DNA of 64,000 nucleotides. Origin: Streptomyces sp. B3I8 (GTDB lineage: Bacteria > Actinomycetota > Actinomycetes > Streptomycetales > Streptomycetaceae). Each line of letters begins with the position of its first letter. The first letter of the stretch is position 1. The stretch is from contig NZ_JAUSYN010000001.1 in NCBI RefSeq assembly GCF_030816915.1, forward strand, positions 248,001 to 312,000, given 5' to 3'. The notes below the pieces were generated by a model. That model did not search any database and had not been told where the DNA came from. It worked only from the letters and a program-made list of their open reading frames with translations. Shown here piece after piece: positions 55,001 through 64,000 of this stretch. The position numbers were made by a program, and so were the translations under genes.

Positions 55001-58000
55001 GAGGGACCGGGCGAGGGCGAACTCGAAGTTCAGGCTGCGCTGCCGCCACGGCGCCGTGCCGTACAGGGCCGTGAAGCGGGGGGTGTCGGGCGCGCCGGTG
55101 ATCCGCCAGGAGGCGAGGTGCAGCGGCGGGTCGGTGTGGACGGGCTCCTGCGGACCGGAGTCGTCGTCGGAGTCGGCATCGTCATCGGCGTCGTCGTCTT
55201 CGGAGTCCTCGGGGCCGGAGGATTCCGAGTCCGAGGGTTCGGTGCTGTCGCCGTCGCCGTCGCCGGAGTGGGAGTCGGCGATGCTCATGCGGTCGCTGCC
55301 GTCGTCCTCCGACTCCCCCGGCTCGTCGGACTCGTCGGCCCCGCTCGACTCGTCCGGCTCGCTGGACTCGTCCGCCTCCCGCATCACCGTGTCGGCGTTG
55401 GTCTGTCCGGCGCCCGGGTAGGACGGCCCGGCGGGCACGACGGGGTCCGCGCGGCCGGGGGCCGGGGTGGTGGTGGCCGGGTCGGTGGGGGTGGCTCCAC
55501 CGGCAGGCTGTCCGCCGGGGTGTTCGGTCACCCAGGCGGTGGCCCGTCCGTCGGTGTCCTCCAGCAGGTGGGGCAGCCCGCCGGAGACCGCGGCCCGGCC
55601 CGCCGCCAGGTGGACCGTCAGCCCGGTGGCGTCGGCCAGCCGCCGGGCCCGGGCGCGCGCGGCGGCCCGGTCGCCCGCGGCACCCCCGGGGCCGCAGGCC
55701 AGCACCGTCAGGCTGGTGTACCGGCGGCCGAGCAGCGGCCGCAGCAACTGTCCGAGACGGGTGCCGTCGTCCCGGCGGACCCGTCCGCCCTCCAGGGCCA
55801 GGGACAGTCCCTCCGGACCGCCGTGCGAGGCGAAGTAGAAGGTGTTCCCGGTAGCGTCCGGCAGGGCGCGGTGGGCCGGTACGGGGGTTCCGGAGGCGTC
55901 GCGTTCCCAGCTCACGAATCCGGCCGCGCCCTCCAGGTGCGCGTACGCGGCGCGGCGCTCCGTCCAGTCCTGGCCGTCGAACGAGGCGACCCCCAGCAGG
56001 CGTCCGTCGCCGGCGCGGATCTCGCGCAGCACCACGTACCGGTGGCGGTCCTCGTCCTCGCTGTCCGGGGCGGCGAGGAACAGGTCGTCCGGGGCGCCGA
56101 TCATGCGCAGCGGGGGCATGGCGGTCGCCGGGTGGGGCGCGGGGATCTCCTGTGCGGAGACGGGTTCGTAGAACTGGCCGCGGCGCTCGGAGGGGGCGGA
56201 GGGGTGGCGTACGGCGCGGAAGGACACCCCGGGCGGGTAGGCGGCCTCCTGCTCGTTGACGTAGACCACGAACGGGGTGACGTCGCGCGCCGTCGACCGG
56301 CGCACGTGCACGAGGGCGCGGTGGCTGTCCCGCGGTGTGCCCTTGCCGCGGAACATGAATCCGAGGGCGGGCTCGCGCCGCAGCGACGTGCTGCGGAAGA
56401 ACGGCATGGTGAGGGTGGACCTGCCGTAGACCGGTCCGTGCGCGGGTGCCTCCAGGGAGCCGGGCACGCCCCGGTCGCCCCACCAGACGTCGCGGTGGGC
56501 GGGCGGCAGGATCTCCAGGGCCTCGATCGCCATGTCGATGTGCAGGGGGAGTTCGGCGCGCATCCGGTCGGCGATCTCGTCCATACGGCGGCGCAGTTCC
56601 GCGACTTCGGCGGTCTCCGCGCCCAGGTCGTCCACGCTCCACATCCGGTCGAAGAGGGCGTCCGCGCCGGGCTGCCGTCGCAGGATGATCGGCAGGTAGT
56701 CCCGTTCGGCGGCCTGGGCGGCCCTGCGCGCCGTCGACCAGGTCGTCATGCGCACCAGGCGGCGGCTCATGCCGGCCCCCAGGCGTTCACCGTTGAGGTG
56801 GGCCTTCATGAGCCGGTAGTCGGCCGCGCTGTAGAGGTGCAGTGCCGTCAGGTGGGCGGGGGTGAGGCTCTCCAGGGCCTCCGCGCCCTCCTCGCCGTGG
56901 CGCTCCAGCCAGTCGGCGAACGCCTGGGTGCGGCGGCCGGTGACCCGCAGGCCGCCGTCGAGGCCGGCGTCCACCATGGCCACCAGGTGCCCGGGGACGT
57001 CGATCCTGCCGGGCGTGATGCCCGCCTCGTACGTCATCCGCTCGCCGTACAGCTCCTGATGGGGCGGTACGAGGTCGAGCCCGCGGTACGCCTGGAGGAC
57101 CCAGGTGTGCAGTCCGGCGCCGTCGCGCAGGGCGATGGCGCGCTCGCCGGCGTCGGTGCTGCCGATGCGGTGGTCGGCGAGGAAGATCTCGTACAGGGAC
57201 TGCAGGTCCGCGGGGACGAGCCAGGCCACCAGCGCGATCCGGAACACGGCCGCCTCCGTGCGCGACGGCCCGAGTGCGCGGTGCGTCTGCAGCAGACGTA
57301 CGGCGGGGCCGTCCTCGCTGCCGATCCGGCGGAATCCCCGGCTGTCGTGGACCGTGCGGTAGGCGCTGCCCGGTGTGTGGCGGGCGCGGGCGCCGGCGGG
57401 GCGCGCCAGGGCCTCGGCGAGGTCCCGGGGCAGTTCCCGGCCGGCGAAGGCGGCCCGTACGAAGGCGGCCATGAGCGCGTCGAGGGTGAGCAGGCCCGGC
57501 GGCAGGGCGCGCAGCCGTTCCAGTTCACCGGCGGGGTCCGCGGGCAGGTCCGCGGGGTCGAAGAAGGAGCGCGCGGCGGCGTCCGCGCCGTGCCGGGCGG
57601 TCAGCTCCTCCAGCAGGCGGGACACCGCCTCCCGGGCGGCTTCGGCGACCATGGGCGCCCGGCCGAGCTGTGCGGCGAGCGCGAACTCCAGGGCGGTGCT
57701 GCGCCGCCGCCACTCGGGGTCCCGGTACAGCGGGGCGAAGCGGACCCGGGCGGGCGAGCCCGCGGGCTGCCAGGACGGCACGGCCCAGGGGGCGGTGTCG
57801 GTGCCGGCATCCGCGGGACCGTCCGCCTCCTCGACGGTGTCCGGCGCGCCGGCCGGGCGGAGCGTGAGGACGCCGTTGATCTGCGAGGGGTCCGGATAAC
57901 GGGCGGTGGACGGTCGCGTCGGTGCGGAGCGGCCGGGGCCCGTCGGCGTGGAGGGAGCCGTGCGGCCGGGGCCCTGCGGGGCGGAACCGGACGGGGCGGG

Positions 58001-61000
58001 ACGGCCGGAATCCGACGCTGCGGAGGGACCGGAGCCCGACAGGGCCAGAGGGGCGAAGTGGAAGGTCCCCTCGGGGGTGTGCCGCAGGTCGTACTCCGGC
58101 CACGGTGTGGCGTGTGCCGTGTCGTCGACCGGTGCCAGGACCGGGGACGGCGTCTCGAACAGGATCCGCTCCTCGCGCAGCACGTCCATGGCGGTCAGCC
58201 GGGGCGAGACCCCCTCGTCGGGGAGCGCGTGGTCGAAGCCGTCGTTGGGGATCCAGCCGCCCAGTACCACCCCGGAGTCGGTGCCCAGGATGGGGAAGGC
58301 GCCGGCGATGTACCGGCCGGCCGTGCCGCCGAAGGCGGTGACCTCCCGCTGCTGCCAGTGCGGGTTGCCGGTGAGTCCCGTGTTCGCCACCGACTGGTCG
58401 GCGTCGATCCCGCCCGGGAAGAAGCCGACGTACAGGTAGCCGGACCAGGCGGATCCCTTCCCGTCGGTGCGCAGCAGGCCGGGGGTCGCGGACCACGAGA
58501 CGAAGGCCGACCCGCCGAGCCCCATCGCGCTGATCACGTGTTCGCGCAGGTCGACGGCGTGCGGCCGGCGCGGGGTCAGGCCCCGTTCGAAGACGCCGTC
58601 GGGCCGGCGCCCGTCGACGCGCCACAGGGGGGTGCGCCGCCAGTCCGGCCGCTCGCTCCAGATCCAGCGCCCGAAGTCCTCCGGTCGCCGCAGCGCGCTC
58701 CGCGCGGCGGTCCGCCGCCACACCTGGTCGGCGGGCAGCGCCGACAGTTCCTCCGTGGTGAGGGGGGCCGGGTCGGCCGGGGGCGCGAAGTACGGCACGC
58801 GTTCGAGCCGGGAGAGAGGGGCCCGCTCCAGTCTGTGGCCCTTGAGTGCCGAGTCGGTCCGGCCGGGCGCGTAGACCTTGTCGACGGTCGCCGTCGGGAG
58901 GGCGGTGTGCGGCAGCCACAGGTCGGTGCCGGTCTCGACGGCGCGCCGCAGCGCGCTGCCGGGGCGGTCGAGGAAGGGATGCCTCGCGGCGAGCGCCCGC
59001 AGGTCGAAGGCCTGCCCCACGGGAACGGAGACGCGCAGCAGTCGTGCTCCGGCCGGCAGTCGCTGCGGCTTCGTCGTGGAGAGCGCGAGCCTGCCGTCGC
59101 CGACGGTGACGCCTTCTTCCGGGGAGCCGTCGGCGGGGCCGATCACGAGGTAGGCGTGCGTGGGCCCCTGTGCGGCGGCGGGCCAGCGGGGGGAGCCGGC
59201 GGGCAGCCCGCGCAGGGGCTGCCGGGGGTTCTCCACGACGATGCCCAGGACGGAGTCGTGGTCCCGCGTGGCCGTGCGCCGGCCGGCGCCGTCCACGAGC
59301 GCCGTTCCGGTCACGGTGATCCGGTGCACGGCCGAGGCGGGGAGCACGTGGGCGCCGCTCGTGTTTCCGGTCTCCACCATGCCCTCGACGAAGGCGGGCA
59401 CGCCCGCTGTGTGCCCGTCGGCGAAGGTCCGTTCGAGGTCGACGGCCAGACCGGCCGGCACGTGGAGGCGGAGCAGGACGGCCGGCCGGCGCCCGTAGGT
59501 GAGGGCCGCGTCCGGGTCGGTGAAGGCGTAGAGGCAGGGCTCGGTCTCCGGTACGCCCTCGTCGAGCACGCTCCGAAGCGGGCGGTGGCTCGCCACGTAC
59601 AGCACCAGCGGCCGGGTGGTGACGGCGTGTCCGGCGGGGAGCCAGGGGATGTCCCCCGTCCACGGTCCGGTGAGGGCGGGGGCGGCGTGGACGGGGCCGG
59701 GCCGGTGCGGGGTCTGCGTGCGGAACCGGCCGCGGAACGGTCCGGTGCCGGGCGCCGGGGCGGAGGTCTTGTGGGAGGGGTGCACGCGCGGGCCCGGACC
59801 GCGCAGTGTCGTCCGGCGCCAGACGCCCTCGGTCCCGGTGTCCGGCTCGGGCAGGACGAGCAGCCGCAGCGGGGTGGCCGCGGCCGGTGCCGTGCCGTGG
59901 CTCGCGGTGCCGGTGCCGGTGCCGGTGTCCTCGGCGGGGGCGGAGGGCATCGTGAGCAGTTTGCCGGTGCAGGCCCAGGCGTCGCGGCCCGTGCGGTTCG
60001 AGAAGAGCTGCGGCAGGGGGGCCGGGCGGGTCGCGGCGGCGGCCCGCGACGTCAGGAACACCAGCGGCACGCCGAGGGGCACGGCACGCAGCAGCGGCGC
60101 CAGGTCCAGCAGGGCGAGGAACTCCGCGTCGGAGACGCGCATCGCCGGCATGCCCGACAGCCGCAGGACCACCATTCCCGCGCCGTCCGCGGCGGTCCAC
60201 ACCGCGAGGGGGTCGGGGCCGTCCTCGTCCGTGGTCCAGTCGGCGGGGCTCTCCCGGACCGGGGCGGGGGCGTCGGGCCGTGTCTCCGGCCGGCCGAGGA
60301 CGCGCAGGTCGATGCCGGCGGGCGCGGGGACGCCGCTCCAGTTGTAGCCGCGCGGCGCCCCGCCCGTCACGAGGTGGTGGTGGGGGCCGAAGGCGCCCTC
60401 GAGTGCCAGGTGGAACGCGGCCAGCACCGCGTCGTCCGTCGTGTCCAGGCCGGTCGCCGCGGCCCGGGCGGTGAGCATCCACAGCTCCTGCCGCCGTGCC
60501 GGGGTCCACGGCTCGGCGGGCGGGAGGTGCAGGGCGCGGCGCCCCAAGGTCTCGGTGCCCGCGGCGTCGAGGTCGCCGATCCTGCGGGCCGCGGCGACCA
60601 GCGCCCACAGGGCCCGGGCGGTGTCGTCACCGGTGACCGGGCCGGCCGCCGCGGGGCGTCGCAGCACGGTGCGCACGAGGTTCTCGCCCAGTCCGGCGAA
60701 CCGCGCCAGCGCGTGGTTCAGGTACGGGTCGCCGAGGTCCTCGGAGAGCCGGGCGTCCGGCTGCTGGGCGAGCCGTCGCACGGCGAGGTCGAGCACCGCG
60801 CGGTGGGCGGCCCGCGGGTCCGGGGAGCCGGGGGCCAGGCGCCCTGCGGCGGCCGCCCACAGTTCGAGGCGGAACGGGGTGAACCGGCTGAGCAGCGGGT
60901 CGTTGGCCCGCATGGTCTCCAGCGCGCCGATGCCCCGCAGCAGGTGCGCCCAGTCGGACCGGTCGGTCTCGGCCTCGGGTCCGAACACCTGGCGCAGCGC

Positions 61001-64000
61001 CCGCACCAGCCGCAGCGTGGTCCGGCGGACCGCGGGCGGGACGGGGCCCGGCCCGGGGTGCAGTCCCGCGGTGACGGCGAGGGTGTCCAGTTCCTCGTCG
61101 AGCGGCTCGGGCACGAAGTCGGTCGTGCGGCCGGCGACGCCGCCGGGGGTGTCCAGGAGGATCCGCGCGTCGACGTCGAAGCCGCTGCTCATCACGGACG
61201 CCCGGGTCGTCCGCCGGGAGGCGTTCGCGGTGTGCTGGCCGAGCGGCACCAGGTCCAGGGGGTCGTGGGTGGTGGGGGCCGGGCGGTTGTCGAGCTGCGC
61301 CAGCGAGGGGTCGCCCGCCGACGCCGACCAGCAGACCTCCAGCGCCATGCGGTGCCCGGGGGGCAGCTCCCCGGCCTGGGGGAGGCCGCCGATGTAGCGG
61401 CCGCCGGACGCGGCGTCCAGCCACACCGTGCGGCCGCCCCGCAGCGGGAGCTGGAGTCCGCCGGGCAGTCCGTGGGCGGCGAACACGTGGACGGCGGTGT
61501 CGTCCGCCGCCCGCGTCTCCTCACTGACGAGGACGGTGCCCGCGCCCGCCGGCATCAGGTGGACCAGTCGGCGGGCGCGCGGGTAGGTGCGCAGCACGCG
61601 TTCGCGGTCCCGCACGTCGTCGCCGTGCGCCATCGTCCCGAACCGCTCGCCGCGGTCGGAGACGAGCGGACGGGTCTCGACGTCGCCGTCCCGGAACCGG
61701 GTGCCGTCCAGCGCCGTCCACTCCCGGTCCACGACGGGCGCCGTCGTGGGCGCCGTCGTGGGCGTCGTGGGCGTCGTGGGCGTCGTGGGCGTCGTGGGCG
61801 TCGTGGGCGTCGTGGGCGTCGTGGGCGTCGTGGGGCCGAACACGGTCAGGCCGGTGGGGGCCGGGGGCGGGAGCGTGCCGCGCGTCGCGGCGTTCCAGTG
61901 GCCGGGGGTCCCGGTCCCGGGCTGCGTCAGGCAGTGCACGGTGAGCGGGTCGGAGGGGCCGCCGGTCAGCATCATGGGGGCGGTGTAGCCGAAGGCGGGG
62001 CGGCCGGTGCGCTGCGCGAACCGGGTGACGAGATCGGCGGTGAGCGCGCCGGGGCCGGTGGTCAGGAACAGCACGGGGAGGTGCAGCGGCACGGCCCGCA
62101 GGACGGGGTCGAGGTCCAGGAGGGCGAGGAACTCCTCGTCGGACACGTCGGTCCGTCGGCCGCCGGGCAGGTGGAGGGCGACGGTGCCGGGCCGCTCCAC
62201 GTGGACCATGCGCAGCAGGGGCTGCGGGAGCCCCGGTCCGGCCCAGGGGGGCAGCGTCCGCGACCGTGCGGTGACGGTGCCGGCGGGGCCGGGGACCGCG
62301 TACCGCGGGCTGTCCGCGGCGACGCCCGCGGGTGCGGGGGCCGCGCTCCAGTTGACGCCCTGGGACATGCGGTCCGGCCCGGTGACGGGGAGCCGGGTGG
62401 CGGGGGCGAAGGCGCCGGACTCCACGAGGTGGAACGCGGCGAGCGCCTCGGTGTCGCCGGGGTCCACCCCCGCCACGACGGCCTTCGCCGTCAGCGCGCG
62501 CATCGTCTCCTGCGCCTGCGGGTCCCAAGGGTCCGCCGGCGGCAGGTGGAGGACGGCGCGGCCGTGGCGTTCCTGTTCGTCCGGGGACAGCAGGGACTCA
62601 TGGTGGGCGGCGCGGACGGCGGCCCAGAGGGTGGAGGCCCACTGCCGGGGGGCCGGCACGGCGGTCGCCGGCAGGCCCTGGACGTGGCGGACGAGCGCCT
62701 CGCCGCCGGCGCCGAGGTGCGCGAGGGCCGACAGCAGCGCGGGTACGGGGATCTCCGCGGTGAGCCGGGCCTGCGGGCGCGCGGCCCGTACGGTCCTGGC
62801 GTGCTCCAGCAGGGCCTCCAGGCCGGCCCGGTCGGCGGGGCGGCCGGTGTGCTGGGCGGTGAGGAACTCCCACAGTTCCATGCGGAACGGGGTCAGCCGG
62901 TTCAGGGCCGGGTCGGCGGCGCGCAGGTGTTCCAGCGCGGCGATCCCCTGCCACAGGCGGGCGTGGCGCGCGGCGTCGTCCTCCACCTCGGTGCCCAGGC
63001 CCCGGCGCAGCGCACGCACCAGCCGCAGGGCGGTGTGCCGGGCCTCGTCCGGTACCGGACCGGGGCCGGTGTGCAGGTCGGCGTCGCGGGCCAGCCGGTC
63101 GAGGTCGGCGTCGGTGGGCTCGGGCCGGTGCCGGACGACGCGGCCCCGCTCGCCGTCGGCCGCCGCCATGGCGCCGCGCCGGAGGTTGGTGAGTCCCGTC
63201 GGGCGGGTCGGGGCGTCCGTCTCGCGGCGGGTCGCGTTGGCCACGTGCTGGGCCTGGGACACGTCCTCCAGGGGGTCGTCCACCCGGGGTGCGGGCAGGT
63301 GGGCGGCGTGCCCGGCGTAGGGGTTGCCGTCGCTGGCGCTCCAGCACACCTCGAGCCGGAGGCGGTGTCCCGGCGGCAGTTCCCGCACGTCGGTCAGTCC
63401 GGCGAGGTAGCGGGCGGCGTCCTGCTTGGACAGCCACACCGTGCGGCCGTCCAGCAGCGGCAGCATCATCCTGCCGGGCATGCCGTGGCCGGCGTACACG
63501 TACACGGCGGCGTCCGGGGTGACGGGCTCGGTCTCGACCGGGTGGTGGGCGGGGCCGGCGGGGACCATGTGCACGAGGTTCCGCATGGCGGGGTAGCGGC
63601 GGAAGTTCTCCTCCCGCAGCCGGACGGCGTCGGTGGCGGACACGGCCATCCGGCCGAACCGCCGGTACCCGGTGTCGCCCAGCGGCCGGGTCTCGACGTC
63701 GCTGTCCCGGAACCGGGTGCCGTCCAGGGCGGTCCACTCCCGGTCCATGTGGGTCGTGGTCCCGCCCGAGGGGTCGACGGAGACCCATCCGCCCACGGGG
63801 AGGGTGGGACCGGCGTCGATCAGGGCCGGGCCGAGGGTGAGGGTGAGGGGCTGGACGGGGGCCTGGCCGGGGGCAGGAGCGGGAGCCGGGCCGGGGGTGG
63901 GGGGACGGCCGTCGGGCAGCAGGGTGCCGTTGCCGACGGGGCCCCACACCGGCCGTCCCAGCCGTACGGACAGCGCCCGCAGGGCGGTCATGTATCCGCT
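52002..64000 (-). CDS. Giant lonely-Cys / ADP-ribosyltransferase polymorphic protein, upstream part (5-prime end outside the window)
   Basis: About 4,000 residues from the window edge; the first ATG in view (63991) is internal in character, so the N-terminus lies outside. Two lonely-Cys type units (63330-63760 and 61310-61740) begin with WTALDGTRFRD and have H in YAGHGMPG or AAHGLPG and C in VCWSAS. They are joined by a (TTP)n linker. A scabin/pierisin-like ADP-ribosyltransferase domain follows at 58250-58640. Two complete helical modules with VIP2-like motifs follow (55450-57780 and 53400-55130), separated by an acidic linker. It is probably exported by a type VII system. The frame breaks at 52002-52005. 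Confidence 0.82.
53500..54530 (-). other. Module 2: helical repeat with VIP2-like ART motifs
   Basis: LHSLHEILRASHLAG (about 54510), LYSMADYELIKAFLTG (about 54095), VWWGDRGVPG (about 53760), MPFFRSTSL (about 53675) and IDEAEALYPPGIVF (about 53525). The full R-S-E set is present. No HG...C domain follows this copy. Confidence 0.7.
55135..55400 (-). repeat. Acidic Ser/Asp/Glu linker
   Basis: About 85 residues of almost only D, E and S with some G and P (DESSEPDESSGADESDE and similar) between modules 1 and 2. It is probably a flexible, negatively charged spacer. Confidence 0.9.
55680..57230 (-). other. Module 1: helical repeat, VIP2-like ART motifs and HG...C dyad
   Basis: In coding order: LQSLYEIFLADHRIG (about 57190), LYSAADYRLMKAHLNG (about 56830), VWWGDRGVPG (about 56480), MPFFRSTSL (about 56395), YVNEQEAAYPPGVSF (about 56245), then YFASHGGPEG (about 55825) and VLACGPGG (about 55700). 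Arg, STS and ExE of the ADP-ribosyltransferase fold are all kept, and a His/Cys dyad domain follows. Confidence 0.7.
58250..58640 (-). other. Scabin/pierisin-like ADP-ribosyltransferase domain
   Basis: Within the giant protein: LWRVDGRRPDGVFERGLTPR (Arg of the R-S-E triad in R-x-D-x-R-x-P form), FVSWSATPGLLRT (STS-type strand, here S-W-S) and NPHWQQREVTAFGGTAGRYIAGAF, whose QRE gives the Q-x-E motif. This order and spacing is that of guanine-targeting and DNA-targeting toxins such as scabin and pierisin. All key residues appear intact, so activity is likely; the target is inferred from family only. Confidence 0.75.
61736..61840 (-). repeat. 9-bp tandem repeat coding for (TTP)n
   Basis: GTCGTGGGC is repeated nearly perfectly (about ten times), encoding TTPTTPTTP between two lonely-Cys units. 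It is probably an extended linker with variable copy number. Confidence 0.95.

Noticed and set aside
61736..61840. Possible CRISPR-like array
   Set aside because: The units are 9 bp, contiguous and in frame with a (TTP)n linker; there are no spacers. No CRISPR array was seen elsewhere.
1..64000. tRNA or rRNA genes and phage attachment sites
   Set aside because: No cloverleaf-like segment or rRNA-like sequence was noticed, and no tRNA-derived direct repeat flanks the accessory blocks; a dedicated scan was not possible.

Overview
The window is very GC-rich, with strong third-position G/C bias and Streptomyces-type families: a large SARP regulator, DUF6221, FkbH/FkbM, DUF1826, a CatR/catalase pair and type VII secretion-associated SseB-like proteins. 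It is almost certainly from a Streptomyces or close relative. Many broken genes and insertion-sequence remnants in the first 15 kb suggest an accessory region such as a chromosome arm or genomic island.

Layout. 0-6 kb: decayed genes (an MFS start, a YnfA end, IS5 and IS630 remnants) around an intact SDR, a DUF6221 protein, an FAD-linked oxidase and a nuclease-fold protein. 6.7-13.4 kb: a possible exoenzyme or effector island with a protealysin-type M4 protease and its emfourin-type inhibitor, two peptidoglycan hydrolases, an intact DUF2235 hydrolase and a decayed DUF2235 paralogue. 13.5-16.6 kb: more remnants (MFS, IS5, a frameshifted acyltransferase-like gene), a TGAGTCA heptamer array and a small Cys-rich protein. 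16.6-26.3 kb: a tight cluster with an alpha-dioxygenase/cyclooxygenase-like heme enzyme, four proteins with facial-triad oxygenase motifs (DUF1826, GNAT-2OG fusion, sulfotransferase-2OG fusion, AspH-like), two glycosyltransferase-like proteins and a polysaccharide pyruvyl transferase.

26.9-33.2 kb: a small carrier-protein pathway without PKS or NRPS: FkbH-type HAD enzyme, FkbM methyltransferase fused to an acyl carrier protein, cupin, type II thioesterase and a beta-hydroxyacid dehydrogenase. 33.5-43 kb: ankyrin protein, catalase and CatR-type Fur regulator, protoglobin, GNAT, a 240-bp MITE, SnoaL-like protein with divergent TetR, a SARP regulator and a membrane-anchored ricin-type lectin. 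The same palindrome, TTGGCACTGCCA(A/G), lies upstream of the FkbH operon, the protoglobin and the SARP gene in the same orientation, suggesting a shared regulon.

43-64 kb (minus strand): one enormous gene running off the right edge (at least about 6,300 codons, with one apparent 1-nt frameshift near 52,002), followed by two paralogous SseB-like genes. The giant protein has repeated HG...C dyad domains of the lonely-Cys type, one scabin/pierisin-like ADP-ribosyltransferase domain, and six copies of a helical module, several ending in VIP2/C3-like ADP-ribosyltransferase motifs (FRST[ST], ExE...YPPG). Some copies keep the catalytic motifs and others have lost them. It is probably a type VII-exported polymorphic toxin or effector and is the most striking item in the window.
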